From: Flavihumibacter fluminis
GTDB taxonomy: Bacteria; Bacteroidota; Bacteroidia; Chitinophagales; Chitinophagaceae
NCBI RefSeq assembly: GCF_021491375.1
Contig: NZ_JAKEVY010000002.1
Location: 868,001-932,000, forward strand
Direction of reading: 5' to 3'
Length of the DNA: 64,000 bases
Shown piece by piece: positions 1-9,500 of the stretch. Under the pieces are notes generated by a model. That model did no database searches. It saw nothing but the letters and a program-made list of their open reading frames with translations, and was not told where the DNA came from. Within the stretch, counting starts at the first letter, position 1, and each line of letters starts with the position of its first letter. A program made the translations under genes and the position numbers.

Positions 1-476
1 GTAACAACAGCACCAGCAGCAATAATGGCATTATCGCCAATTGTAACACCCATCAGAATTACAGCATGTGCACCAATCCAGACATTTTTGCCAATATGAA
101 CCGGATGTGAAACCAGGTCGTTTTCATTTAGATTGCCAGGTATAGAAGTATTGTAGTTATGATCGGTTATGAAAACAAAGGGGCCAATCCTGGAGCCATC
201 TCCAATCGTAATGGATTCAATGCAGTCAAGGATCAGGTACCGGTTGGCATATAGATTCGCACCAACCGAAATTTTCCCTTCTCTTCCCTGTACCGTGTAA
301 GAAAGTAAAGCCCCATAGTCGTCTATATAGGTATTCGCACCAATGGAAATGCTGCCAGTGTTGCGTGGGATATTTACCAAACGCCCTACCAATGCGCCTT
401 TTCCCATTTGCACACCTCTTAACCTTAGCAGAAGGGTGTTGACTCGACGAATTAGAGCAGCAATGATTCTGAACAT
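1..476 (-). CDS. Hexapeptide-repeat acyltransferase (5' part only; runs off the left edge)
   Basis: The reading frame starts at an ATG on the minus strand (complement 474-476) and has no stop before the window edge, so about 158 residues of the N-terminal part are present. After a basic N-terminus it shows a left-handed beta-helix pattern of repeated isoleucine/valine hexads, for example ISIGAN, ITIGDGSRIGP, HIGKNVWIGAHAVI and GVTIGDNAIIAAGAVV. This is typical of O-acetyltransferases of the WcaF/maltose-acetyltransferase group, which acetylate sugars or lipid-linked saccharides using acetyl-CoA. It starts 6 bases after the stop of the FemAB-like gene, so it is probably the next gene of the same polysaccharide operon. 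Substrate unknown. Confidence 0.85.
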   Translation of the reverse strand, partial: MFRIIAALIRRVNTLLLRLRGVQMGKGALVGRLVNIPRNTGSISIGANTYIDDYGALLSYTVQGREGKISVGANLYANRYLILDCIESITIGDGSRIGPFVFITDHNYNTSIPGNLNENDLVSHPVHIGKNVWIGAHAVILMGVTIGDNAIIAAGAVV

Positions 477-481
477 AAAAA

Positions 482-1279
482 TTATCTGACCGATGCCAGC
501 AGATCGGTTAATTTTTTGATTGCGTAATAAGCAGGGCTGGCGATGTTACGAAAGAAGAATTCTTCTCCGCCGAAATTTTTTTTGAACTGATTTACTCCTT
601 TGAATTTTTTATAATCAGGATCTGTTGGTTGTGAATATCCTCCAAAATCATAGTTTGTGAAGCCTTGCTCTTTAAAGTAATCCATAGCTTTAAAGTGCAT
701 GAATTTATTGGCTGCGCCTATATCATTTTTTTCAAGATGAGGCAAAAAATACCTGCCGGATGCGGATCTGAATAACTGGACCTGTCCGCTCGGTGCATGC
801 AGTAGATATAAATGCATGGCTACAATTTCACCCTCCAAAAAAACTTTGGAAATAAGAAAATTGGTATGCAGTTCAGAAAAATCCTGAATAGAGAGAGATG
901 GTATCTTTTTGAATAGTGCGAATTTGTTGAAATAGCTTACAAAACCTGCCAGGTCTTCATCAAACCGCACTGGCAGGGCTTTCTTTTCAGCCTGACGAAT
1001 ATAGTTTTTGGTTTGTTTGCTGAACCCCTTCCAGATTTCAGTTTTATCCTGCCGGAGATTTACCTGCACAGATCTGCCTGTGAATTCAATCATGCCAAAT
1101 GGCTTTTTGTCTGTTTCCGGTATTCTGAAGTATACAGCCATGCACAGTAAATCAGACCAGTGATAGGTAAAATCAAACCAGTGTTCACGAATCGGAATGA
1201 ACTGCCATCGTTTTTTTTCTAAAATCATAATATGTGAATCGGGTACTGTCGATGGTTGTATCCCGTAATTTACATACAA
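482..1279 (-). CDS. FemAB/BioF2-like GNAT-fold acyltransferase
   Basis: 265 residues. The C-terminal two thirds has the layout of the FemAB-like acetyltransferase group (Acetyltransf_6). A helix reads WKGFSKQTKNYIRQAEKK near residue 83, a core strand carries LEGEIVAMHLYL, and the end has YDFGGYSQ followed by FKGVNQFKKNFGGE, matching the typical FKxxFGG ending of these enzymes. Relatives move aminoacyl or acyl groups onto peptidoglycan or exopolysaccharide precursors. Its start overlaps the end of the GT4 gene by 10 bases, which places it inside the exopolysaccharide operon and suggests it modifies the repeat unit. Donor and acceptor cannot be read from sequence. Confidence 0.75.
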   Translation of the reverse strand: MYVNYGIQPSTVPDSHIMILEKKRWQFIPIREHWFDFTYHWSDLLCMAVYFRIPETDKKPFGMIEFTGRSVQVNLRQDKTEIWKGFSKQTKNYIRQAEKKALPVRFDEDLAGFVSYFNKFALFKKIPSLSIQDFSELHTNFLISKVFLEGEIVAMHLYLLHAPSGQVQLFRSASGRYFLPHLEKNDIGAANKFMHFKAMDYFKEQGFTNYDFGGYSQPTDPDYKKFKGVNQFKKNFGGEEFFFRNIASPAYYAIKKLTDLLASVR

Positions 1280-2415
1280 GATTGGTATATTCTGGTAAGT
1301 TCCTGAAGGTTTTTTTGGGGTGTATAGTGTTCCTTGTAAGTTCTTAGTGCATTAGCACTCATCTGGTTCTTTTCTGTAATTGAGAGCTTGTTCCATTGCT
1401 GAATTGCTTCTGCAAGGGATGTTGCATTTCCGGGCTCAAAAAGTAATCCATTAAACTTATGCTGGATGAGGTGAGCAGGCGCACCAATATTGGCAGCAAT
1501 TACGGGAGTGCCATGGGCAAACGATTCAATGATTACCATTCCAAAAGGTTCCTGCCAGATGGAGGGAACGATCAGTGCAGAAGCTGCTGATAACTCATCA
1601 TATACCATCTGTTTATTAAGTGAACCGGCATACCGTATCCAGTCGTATTTAGAGGATGCGTCTGTAATCAATGATTTTAATGGTCCATCTCCTACAATAA
1701 GTAGAGGTTGTTTTGCTGTTATAAATGCATCCAGTAAGCTGCTGATCCCCTTTTCTGCAGAAAATCGCCCAACATACAAAAAGTTAGTTTTCTCTTTGGG
1801 AGATGTTGAAGCAGGTTCTGTGAAATTCGGTTTAACGGTTACTTTGTGCATGGGAAATTTCCAGGAAACTTTTTCAAAGAAAGGGAGCATCGATGCGGAT
1901 GGTACCAGGTAGGAATGAACGAGGTTCCAGGTTCCGATTATTCTATGGAAATACAAAATCAGCGAAAGCCAGAAACTGAGCAGTATACTGTTTCGATAGG
2001 TTTTTTTTCGCACAGCTTTCCAGGGAAATCCATTCGTCAGACTTTCATAAAACAATGTTTCATTGTGAAAAAGACTTGCTGAAGGACATAGAATGCGATA
2101 GTTGTGTAAGGTTGCTACTATTGGTACACCTTCTTTAGCGGCGGCATGAAAAACAACAGGCCCTGCTGCAAAATGCCAATTATGTATATGCACGAGATCC
2201 GGCCTGAAATCAAGTATTTTTTTCCGGACCTTATGGCCTGCTCCCGGGTTCCAGATGGAAATAAGAAATTGAATAAGGCCGCGCCAGCCGCTCTCATTTT
2301 GAAACTCCAGCAATTCAACTTCATGTTCCTGTCTTAATAGATCAATTTCCAGGTCAACAAGACTGTCTTCACCACCTTTTTCAAGATAACGGGTATGAAT
2401 TACCAGGATTTTCAT
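1270..2415 (-). CDS. GT4-family glycosyltransferase
   Basis: 381 residues with a GT-B fold. The N-terminal domain begins MKILVIHTRYLEKGGEDSL, with the usual glycine-rich acceptor-side loop. The C-terminal donor domain has LYVGRFSAEKGI and the E-x7-E signature in PSIWQEPFGMVIIESFAHG, which binds the nucleotide sugar. It transfers a sugar onto a lipid-linked intermediate at the inner face of the inner membrane. The start overlaps the stop of the upstream WecG-like gene by 4 bases and its end overlaps the next gene by 10, indicating tight translational coupling. Sugar specificity is not predictable. Confidence 0.88.
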   Translation of the reverse strand: MKILVIHTRYLEKGGEDSLVDLEIDLLRQEHEVELLEFQNESGWRGLIQFLISIWNPGAGHKVRKKILDFRPDLVHIHNWHFAAGPVVFHAAAKEGVPIVATLHNYRILCPSASLFHNETLFYESLTNGFPWKAVRKKTYRNSILLSFWLSLILYFHRIIGTWNLVHSYLVPSASMLPFFEKVSWKFPMHKVTVKPNFTEPASTSPKEKTNFLYVGRFSAEKGISSLLDAFITAKQPLLIVGDGPLKSLITDASSKYDWIRYAGSLNKQMVYDELSAASALIVPSIWQEPFGMVIIESFAHGTPVIAANIGAPAHLIQHKFNGLLFEPGNATSLAEAIQQWNKLSITEKNQMSANALRTYKEHYTPQKNLQELTRIYQSCM

Positions 2416-3170
2416 TTTTTTTTGATACGGATATTGAAGAATTCCTTGATGTACAAATAGACAAATATGGTATTGGTTACCAGGTATCGTTTATGGAGTC
2501 TGGCTGGTTCCTGGAGTAACCGATATAACCATTCCAGGCTGGCTTTTTGCATCCAAACCGGGGCTCTTTTTTTAATTCCAAGCATAACCGGCATCGCTCC
2601 ACCGATACCAACCATGCAACCATTGATCCTTCCTTTCATGGCAGCCATCCATTTTTCCTGTTTGGGACAACCAAGTGACACCAGTATGAGTTGTGCACCT
2701 GAGTCATTAATTTGTTTTACAACCTGATTTTCCTCCTTTTCAGAAAGAGGGCGAAAAGGAGGGCAATAAAAGCCACGCAGATCTAATCCAGGTAAATGTG
2801 TTTGTGCATATGTATCAAAAAGTGGTTTCAATTTTGGATCACCTCCATAAATATAAACCGGAATTTTTTTGGTTGCGGCATTGGCGAGCAGATCCGGAAG
2901 TAGATTCATGCCGGCCACCCGATCCTGTTTGATGCCGTAAAAATGTTCCAAACCCAGGCAAATCGGCATACCATCAGGCGTTACAATGTCAGCAGCATTT
3001 ACAACCTTTGCAAACTCTTGTTCCTGGTATGCTTCTACCAGCATATGCACATTGGCAACACATACATAGGCTGAACCTTTCTCCTTTGCAAGTTTACCAA
3101 TTTCATGAATAAAGGAGGGATAAGGTCCAGTGTCTACTTCCAATCCTAAAAAATGCTGTCTTTGTTTCAT
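2412..3170 (-). CDS. WecG/TagA/CpsF family glycosyltransferase (GT26)
   Basis: 252 residues, the usual length for this family. Family motifs are TPDGMPICLGL near residue 83, VAGMNLLPDLL, YIYGGDPKLKP, and VSLGCPKQEKWM near residue 165, followed by GIGGAMPVMLG and RAPVWMQKASLEWLYRLLQEP. GT26 enzymes such as WecG and TagA add the second sugar (ManNAc, ManNAcA or glucose) to an undecaprenyl-diphosphate-linked primer, here probably early in assembly of the repeat unit. It overlaps the downstream GT4 gene by 4 bases and abuts the upstream transferase at position 3170. Confidence 0.92.
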   Translation of the reverse strand: MKQRQHFLGLEVDTGPYPSFIHEIGKLAKEKGSAYVCVANVHMLVEAYQEQEFAKVVNAADIVTPDGMPICLGLEHFYGIKQDRVAGMNLLPDLLANAATKKIPVYIYGGDPKLKPLFDTYAQTHLPGLDLRGFYCPPFRPLSEKEENQVVKQINDSGAQLILVSLGCPKQEKWMAAMKGRINGCMVGIGGAMPVMLGIKKRAPVWMQKASLEWLYRLLQEPARLHKRYLVTNTIFVYLYIKEFFNIRIKKK

Positions 3171-4363
3171 TACTGCAAATCAGAAGAAAATAGTGTGCTT
3201 AAAAATTCAGAGGGATGGTGTTCTCTATAAAAGCGATCAGCACCTTCATAATTGTGTGAATTAATTTCGCGTTCTGCATGCTCCATTGATTTGGCAACAG
3301 CTCTTACATCCAGGGGGTCTACTGTCAGACCAAGATTATATTGCTGAGTTATCGAAGCAAGTAATCCTACTGAAGGAGCCAATACAAACTGCCTGTGTTT
3401 AGCTGCCCGGCCGATCAGGCCACTTGATCCATAAAAATTCCGGTAAACCAATATGGAAATATCTGTTTGAGCATGGTATTTTTCCATTTCTTCGTCTGAA
3501 ACAAAATGGGTATTAAACAGAATGTTTTTTTTATGTTCCTGGCCTTTTATATGGTCTGTTGCCAGTTTTTTTAAAGTGTTCAGATATGCTTCCGATTCGG
3601 TTTTTCCAACCAGGTGTAAAACTGCCTTTTTCTGGAAATTAGCAAGACCAAATGCTTCCAATACAAGGCTGATATTTTTACGTTCAGTTAAAGCGCCAAA
3701 CAGTAGAAAATGTATTTCTTCTTTGTTACGTTTTAGCTGATTTGCTTCAAAGGGATAATCAAAAATTGGGTCCGGCAGGTATTTGAAAACAGTTCTTCCA
3801 TGATAAGAATTCAGGAATGATACTCCTTCGGAATCATTCAGAATGAAAACTTTCTCTAATGCGGTATTGTTAAGAAGTAATTTTTCTGCAAGAATTTTTT
3901 TGAATCGTTTAATCCTCGTTATCAGAATTTGTTTTCCTGAGTCTGAGTAAATCGAAATTCGATGGTGCGGTCGAAAGTAAATCCCACTTATTCTGAACGG
4001 CGTTCTGCTGAGTCCCACAGGTAGCTGGAACTTGTCAAAATCCATGAAATACATTTGATCAACAGGGATTCTGCTCAATTTTGAAAGTATCCTTCGCCAG
4101 ATTTTCCACCTTCCCCATGCAGAGGATCGCCATTGTGGCGGAAATGAAATATAATCAACACTGACACCTGGTTGTGTGGTTAGATATTCTTTTCCTTCTT
4201 CATTAAACAGAAACAGGCATTCCTTAATGCCACTGACCTCTTTGATTTTATCAGCATGGTCAAGTAAATATTGATTGTAACCAATATAGTGACCTTGTTT
4301 ATAAATGTTGATATCACAAATGACCAACATGCTCCTGCTGTTTAGGTTTGTACCTGGTTTCAA
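3170..4363 (-). CDS. Glycosyltransferase, GT-B type
   Basis: Up to 397 residues. The first ATG gives a 50-base overlap with the upstream polymerase gene. An internal ATG at complement 4328-4330 (MLVICDINIYKQGHYIGYNQ) gives a more normal N-terminus and only 17 bases of overlap, so the protein may be 386 residues. The C-terminal half has LLFGALTERKNISLVLEAF and LVGKTESEAYL, typical of the donor-binding domain of GT4-like enzymes, then ILVYRNFYGSSGLIGRAA where the E-x7-E motif would normally lie. The glutamates are not obvious there, so the sub-family is uncertain. Context makes it a repeat-unit transferase. Confidence 0.75.
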   Translation of the reverse strand: MKPGTNLNSRSMLVICDINIYKQGHYIGYNQYLLDHADKIKEVSGIKECLFLFNEEGKEYLTTQPGVSVDYISFPPQWRSSAWGRWKIWRRILSKLSRIPVDQMYFMDFDKFQLPVGLSRTPFRISGIYFRPHHRISIYSDSGKQILITRIKRFKKILAEKLLLNNTALEKVFILNDSEGVSFLNSYHGRTVFKYLPDPIFDYPFEANQLKRNKEEIHFLLFGALTERKNISLVLEAFGLANFQKKAVLHLVGKTESEAYLNTLKKLATDHIKGQEHKKNILFNTHFVSDEEMEKYHAQTDISILVYRNFYGSSGLIGRAAKHRQFVLAPSVGLLASITQQYNLGLTVDPLDVRAVAKSMEHAEREINSHNYEGADRFYREHHPSEFLSTLFSSDLQ

Positions 4364-5537
4364 CCAAAATGATTCCCATACTAAGCCAGATTAATAGATA
4401 GTTTATTGTGAACGCGGGTCTGTTTTCAATACCGGTTATTATAAATTGTACCAATAAAAAGAAAGCAAAACGAAATGCCATGGATCGGACAGGAGCTTGT
4501 ACAAACCCAAGGTATAAGCATCCAATCATTAATGCATAAAATGGAATGAGCAGGAACAGCCCTCCTTTCAGCAGGATTTCCAATGCACCAATTTCTATGG
4601 AAAAGCGTTGAAAATGATCTCCGTCGTCACCCTGCCATTCATAAAACCATTGACTGAAATAGGATCCCATGTAACCTTTCCCGCCTAACCACTGGAGTCC
4701 TTTGAAATCATCAAAAAACTCTGTGTATAGAAAAGTTCTGGTATCCGTTGTGTCAATTGAAAGTTTTTCCAGGTAAGTTGTAAAAAACTGAAAAGTACCT
4801 TCAAAATGAAAACTTAACAGGTATATGAATACAATTGATCCGGATAATACTGTAAACCTGAGTACCCGGTTTTTTAGAAACGGAATTAACAGGAATGTAA
4901 GTAAGCCAAAACTAACAACAAGAAGCCGAATGGCAACCATTCTGTTATCAAACAGGATCTGAATTACAATCAATACTAACGTCAGTATTGAAATGTAAAG
5001 TTTTCTTCCTGTCTTGAGCTGTTCAAACAATAACAATTCAACAAACAAGAAGAAATGCAATTCATTGATTCCTGCCGGCTGCTTCAAAATTACCAGGTCA
5101 GCGATAATTGCAAACGGCAGCAGTGTATTGACAATCCTTGCAAAACCAAGTAATTCTTTTTGTGTTCCCGGGTGAACGGTTAGGGCCATTATAGAAATGA
5201 AAAAAGCCAGAAATGCATATGGATGAAAACTGAGTGTCAATAGATCTTTGAGGTTCCCATGAATAGAATAGGCCAATGGAATGATTGTGAGAAAGGTGAA
5301 CAAAAAAAACCAGATACGTGCCTGAACACCATTCGGTTTAAAAAATGTTTTCCTTCTTTCCAGTATAAAGAGTCCAAGTGTTAATAAGAAAATAGCCGCA
5401 AACAGAATAGAACCTACGCGATAATAAAATTGGTTTGAAACAATAAAACAGGCATACAAAAAGCTGGAAATGGTTATTCCGGAATACAGGTGTATTTCCC
5501 TGATTTTATAATTTTGGACTGCAGCAGGTAAATTCAT
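4314..5537 (-). CDS. O-antigen/exopolysaccharide polymerase-like membrane protein (Wzy-type)
   Basis: 407 residues, strongly hydrophobic, with about ten to twelve membrane segments and a periplasmic loop near residues 245-300 containing YLEKLSIDTTDTRTFLYTEFF. That topology, and a position between a flippase and glycosyltransferases, fits a Wzy polymerase or O-antigen ligase-like protein that joins repeat units on the periplasmic side. The family is too diverse for direct motif recognition, so the call relies on topology and context. It overlaps the flippase gene by 4 bases. Confidence 0.7.
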   Translation of the reverse strand: MNLPAAVQNYKIREIHLYSGITISSFLYACFIVSNQFYYRVGSILFAAIFLLTLGLFILERRKTFFKPNGVQARIWFFLFTFLTIIPLAYSIHGNLKDLLTLSFHPYAFLAFFISIMALTVHPGTQKELLGFARIVNTLLPFAIIADLVILKQPAGINELHFFLFVELLLFEQLKTGRKLYISILTLVLIVIQILFDNRMVAIRLLVVSFGLLTFLLIPFLKNRVLRFTVLSGSIVFIYLLSFHFEGTFQFFTTYLEKLSIDTTDTRTFLYTEFFDDFKGLQWLGGKGYMGSYFSQWFYEWQGDDGDHFQRFSIEIGALEILLKGGLFLLIPFYALMIGCLYLGFVQAPVRSMAFRFAFFLLVQFIITGIENRPAFTINYLLIWLSMGIILVETRYKPKQQEHVGHL

Positions 5538-6901
5538 AAGGTACTATCTGCAATTTTGGATCTGAGAAACGATTTGAACTGGATAGGAGCTGCAATAAAG
5601 CCATTTACATTGGCGAATATCAAAGCCAGACTGACTCCCGCTATTCCAAGATTCAGTGTTACTATGAAAAAATAGGCTGCTGGAAAAAACAGTATCAGTA
5701 ATGCGATCGCTATGTAAAATTGTACATTCAGCAACCCCATTCCATTCAGAAAATATACATAAATCATACTGTACGTATAAAGTCCAACATAAATAGCGAT
5801 GCTGATGCTGGTTACCCATCGAACCTCTACACTGGTTCCCAACCACCAATAAAAAAGATAAGGTGAAATCAATACCAGAACCACCAGTCCCAGCATGGAT
5901 AATAACCAGTTTTTCTGAAGTGAAGCAGCCGTTGAGCGAATCCATTCATAATCTTTTTTGGCGATGGCTTCACTGGCAGCACTCCAGATTGGTGTTATTA
6001 AAATGCTGAATGCCATTGTTACTACACTAAAAAGTTTATAAGCTACATTGTATTCAACTACATCTACCGAATTCAGGTAACGGCTGATCAGCACATTTGC
6101 AATCTGAAACTGAAAAATCGAAACTACCTGGAGCAGAAAAAATTTACCTCCAAGAGCAAACAAATCTCTGACTTCCTGACGCCGGATACCAGTAAATACA
6201 GGCTTCAGATCCGGGCGGTCCATTATAAATAATTTGAGGGTAAGCAACAGAAGCGACAGGATAGTTCCGCCTACAAATGCAAGTCCCATCCAGAACAATC
6301 CTTTAATACCTGCCATGCTCAGCGCCAGCATCGCAAGTAGGGACAAAGCGCTTCCCAGTAAAAAAGACAAACCAACCATGGCGGGTTTCTGAAGGGCGTA
6401 GTAAATCGTATTGATGAGTTGAGCTGTGAATTGAATGCAAAATGTGATAATTATGATGTGGAAGAGTGTTTGAAATTCTGCACTTCGGTTTGAATCCAGG
6501 CCTAATATTCCTACCCAATCAATAACGCTGTTTAATAACAGCCAGATGCCAGTTAGCAGAAATGAAATTATTGCTGTAAATAGATAAGCAGTACCAATTA
6601 ATCTTCTGCTCGTTACCAGTTCTCCTTTTGCGAGCGCTTCCGCCAGTTTATTTCGTAGTCCGTTTCCAATTCCAAGATCGAAGAAACTGGCCATGGTGAT
6701 CAATGAACTGATTGTTAGCCAAATGCCATAGTCTTCTGTATTGGTAAAATCAAGACTGACAGGTACCAAAATAAAATTGATAATGATACTCGCACCTTTT
6801 ATCAGGAGTGAGTATAGTATGCTGCTATTGACACGAAGAGATCGTTCATCATCCTTGTTCAATAGAAAGGGTAGCTTTCTAATCCAGTTTTTACCGATCA
6901 T
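5534..6901 (-). CDS. Polysaccharide flippase, MOP superfamily (Wzx-like)
   Basis: 455 residues with about 12 to 14 predicted membrane helices, the usual size of a Wzx/RfbX flippase. The N-terminal region reads SSILYSLLIKGASIIINFILVP followed by TNTEDYGIWLTISSLITMASFFDLGIGNGLRNKLAEA, the classic beginning of MOP polysaccharide transporters (YGxW, DLGIGNGLRN). It would move undecaprenyl-diphosphate-linked repeat units across the inner membrane. It overlaps the Wzc-like gene upstream and the polymerase downstream by 4 bases each. Confidence 0.92.
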   Translation of the reverse strand: MIGKNWIRKLPFLLNKDDERSLRVNSSILYSLLIKGASIIINFILVPVSLDFTNTEDYGIWLTISSLITMASFFDLGIGNGLRNKLAEALAKGELVTSRRLIGTAYLFTAIISFLLTGIWLLLNSVIDWVGILGLDSNRSAEFQTLFHIIIITFCIQFTAQLINTIYYALQKPAMVGLSFLLGSALSLLAMLALSMAGIKGLFWMGLAFVGGTILSLLLLTLKLFIMDRPDLKPVFTGIRRQEVRDLFALGGKFFLLQVVSIFQFQIANVLISRYLNSVDVVEYNVAYKLFSVVTMAFSILITPIWSAASEAIAKKDYEWIRSTAASLQKNWLLSMLGLVVLVLISPYLFYWWLGTSVEVRWVTSISIAIYVGLYTYSMIYVYFLNGMGLLNVQFYIAIALLILFFPAAYFFIVTLNLGIAGVSLALIFANVNGFIAAPIQFKSFLRSKIADSTL

Positions 6902-9159
6902 TTTTCCTTACGGTATTCAGCGTAGTAATCTTTCAGGTAAACATTTCTGGTCCTGCTTCCATTGTATACAACGGATACGTTGTTTAAACGATTCAAAATT
7001 CCTTCCCGTTGCAACTTCTTAACCAGTTTCAATGGAGTTACATCTTTTCTGACTACAAAAAGAGTGGCCGAACAAAAACTGCTTAATGAAAATGCATCAC
7101 TAATTAGTCCGATAGGTGCTGAATCAATTACAACCAGATCAAATGCGTTACCCAGATGCTGAATAAGTGCTTCAATTTTTTTGTGGTTAAGCAAATCGGA
7201 AGACATTTCAATTGGCTGTCCGGCTGGTACTACATAGAGGTTGGCATGCTCCGGAACAGACATGCTTAAATTTTCCAGAGGCTCATTATTTAGTAGATAA
7301 TCGGTAATGCCTTTGTCAAACTGGAGTTCCAGTTTTTTAGTGATCGTTGGATGGATCAGGTCAAATTCAACCAGGGCAACTTTTTTACCGGTTGCTGCTA
7401 CACTTGCTGCAAGATTCAGAGAGATAAAACTTTTTCCTTCTCGTGCAATAGAGGAAGTTACCAATAGCCGGTTGTTGGATGCCTGCACACCCAGGTAGGG
7501 TAAACTGCTTCTAAGGTGACGGAATTGTTCAGCAATTTCTGTTCTGGCTCCTGTTTGTGCAACTAATTGCTCCGGACCTTTATGATGAACGATTTCTGCT
7601 ATAACCGGTTTACCTGTTACATGTTCTACCTGTGCAGGCTCACTAAGTGTCGATTTAACTGCTTCTTTAAGTAAGACGATTGATGCCGCAATCAGCAATC
7701 CTGCTGCCAGAGCCGCACCCATTACCAGGATGGATTTCGGCTTTACCGGTTTTACTGTACTTACTGCGCTGTCAATAATACGATTATCAGGTACTGCTGA
7801 TGAAATGGATAATTCTGCTTCTTCTTTCTTTTGAAGCAGGTAATTGTAGAGATCTGTTTTCTTACTTTGTTCCCGGGATATTTCAACGATTTCTCTTTCT
7901 TTAACCGGCATTACATTAAGATTAGATGAATACCGGCTGTTTGCGGCAAGCAGACTTCGTTCATTTTGTTCCAGTGACCGGATCTGGTTGGCAATATTGT
8001 TGGAAATGACAGGACGCAATTTGTTGATATTGTCCTGTATCGCAATCATAATCGGACTATTCTGGGCGGTTGTTTTTTGAAGGGATTCGTATTTGATCTC
8101 TAATTCATACAGCTGTTTGATCAGGTCTACCAATAATTTGTCATCTACATCAATTGCAGAAGGAGCCTGCATTAATTGACCATTTGAATTATTCAAATCT
8201 GCCTGCAGTGAACGAAGCGAACGAAGCTTTCTTTGCAGATCTGCTACTTTCTGGTCATTGTCTGTGATATTTTCAAGCAATAATTTGCTTTGCGAACTAA
8301 CATCCATGGCCCCAGCCTGCGACTTATAGGATTGAAGACTCAACTCAATAGAGTCGAGGTCTTTTGACGCTATAGCAAGCCGTTCATTTACGATTTCAAG
8401 TGTGTTGTTTGCCAGTTGATTTTTTTCCTTAAAAGCAATGGAATTGTATTCTTTTAACAGTTGATTCAGAATGTCTTCCGCTTTTTTGGGTGAGGCATCA
8501 TGCAGGCTCAGGTTTATTACTGACGCCAGTTTGTTTGCAGTATAAATTCCCAATTCCTTAGACAATTCCTCTGCTACAAGTTTTGGATGTTTAAACCGTA
8601 TACGATATTCTTTTCCTTGCTGAATTTTACTTCTGTCAATATGGGTTATTCGAAATACACCGCAAGAAGATTTAATCCATTCGTTCAGCTTATAAGTTGA
8701 TGTTCCGATAGTGAAGCTATCGTCTCCTCCTGTACTGGTTATATTTACCGGGTCACATTTTTGGATGGAATCCGGAGACCGTACTTCCACTAAAAATGGA
8801 GGTTTCTCGTATATTTCCCGCCCAATAAAGTATTCAGTAGCTTCAATTGTAGTATATAGTTTAAGTTCATTGATTACTGAAAGAAGTAATTCTTTCGATC
8901 GTAATACTTCAATTTCATTTTCTACTATTTTATTGGCTGCAAGTTGATTTAGTGACTGGACCATCTGGGCATCTTCTGTCCCTTTTTTTTGATCCTTAAT
9001 TAATATAGCGGCTGTAGTCTGGTATTGTTTTGGAACAAGTTTTAGAAATAAAAATCCACCACTTAACGTAATCAATAAAGAGATTAGAAAAACAGGCCAG
9101 TTGCGCAGGAATTTTATGAGATTCGCCTTGATTCCGAATCCTTCTTCGTTTTCGTACAT
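6898..9159 (-). CDS. Wzz/Wzc-type polysaccharide co-polymerase with C-terminal BY-type tyrosine kinase
   Basis: 753 residues. A Wzz domain starts with a membrane segment at about residues 19-40, is followed by a long coiled periplasmic region, and ends with a second membrane helix near residues 480-500 after VKPVKPKSIL. The C-terminal cytoplasmic kinase domain has Walker A SSIAREGKS (about 569-577), a Walker A' region VALVEFDLIHP and Walker B DLVVIDSAP near 679. It ends with a short tyrosine cluster YLKDYYAEYRKEK that could be autophosphorylated. These proteins set chain length and control export of exopolysaccharide. The Walker A' departs from the usual hydrophobic-DxDxR form (E for the first D, I for R). 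It is the first gene of the tightly overlapping operon; a noncoding gap precedes it. Confidence 0.92.
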   Translation of the reverse strand: MYENEEGFGIKANLIKFLRNWPVFLISLLITLSGGFLFLKLVPKQYQTTAAILIKDQKKGTEDAQMVQSLNQLAANKIVENEIEVLRSKELLLSVINELKLYTTIEATEYFIGREIYEKPPFLVEVRSPDSIQKCDPVNITSTGGDDSFTIGTSTYKLNEWIKSSCGVFRITHIDRSKIQQGKEYRIRFKHPKLVAEELSKELGIYTANKLASVINLSLHDASPKKAEDILNQLLKEYNSIAFKEKNQLANNTLEIVNERLAIASKDLDSIELSLQSYKSQAGAMDVSSQSKLLLENITDNDQKVADLQRKLRSLRSLQADLNNSNGQLMQAPSAIDVDDKLLVDLIKQLYELEIKYESLQKTTAQNSPIMIAIQDNINKLRPVISNNIANQIRSLEQNERSLLAANSRYSSNLNVMPVKEREIVEISREQSKKTDLYNYLLQKKEEAELSISSAVPDNRIIDSAVSTVKPVKPKSILVMGAALAAGLLIAASIVLLKEAVKSTLSEPAQVEHVTGKPVIAEIVHHKGPEQLVAQTGARTEIAEQFRHLRSSLPYLGVQASNNRLLVTSSIAREGKSFISLNLAASVAATGKKVALVEFDLIHPTITKKLELQFDKGITDYLLNNEPLENLSMSVPEHANLYVVPAGQPIEMSSDLLNHKKIEALIQHLGNAFDLVVIDSAPIGLISDAFSLSSFCSATLFVVRKDVTPLKLVKKLQREGILNRLNNVSVVYNGSRTRNVYLKDYYAEYRKEK

Positions 9160-9500
9160 GGGTTAATGATTAGGTATTATGAAAGCACAGTGGTTTATCA
9201 GCCCAAACGGAGGTAGGTATCGGATTAACAGGTGGCAAAATTACATTTTAATTTCAGAAATAGCTTCGCCACCTCAGTCACAAATGCATTTTATGTGATA
9301 CTGCTTTGTGGCTGCATTAATTGTTTCAATAAGCTGTTTAGCAATGGTTTAGGGGCTTTGCTGAGGATTTTGGCCGGGTTTCGATAGGAAAATATAGAAC
9401 GGAGCGTTCCATTCAGGGTTGGTGCAAGAATAATAGTTTAAAGTCAGAAATCAAAGTGACAACAAAGAATAAGTTTGACATTTTCGTTATTAGAAAATTA
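9160..9500 (-). promoter_or_regulatory. Noncoding leader upstream of the polysaccharide operon, with a candidate -7 box
   Basis: About 340 bases without a convincing gene between the Wzc-like gene and the upstream glycosyltransferase. On the minus strand a perfect Bacteroidota -7 box TAATTTTG lies at complement 9236-9243, about 75 bases before the start codon. No TTTG sits at the expected distance upstream, so this is a partial match. I see no clear terminator, small ORF with conservation signs, or structured RNA in the rest. Confidence 0.3.
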
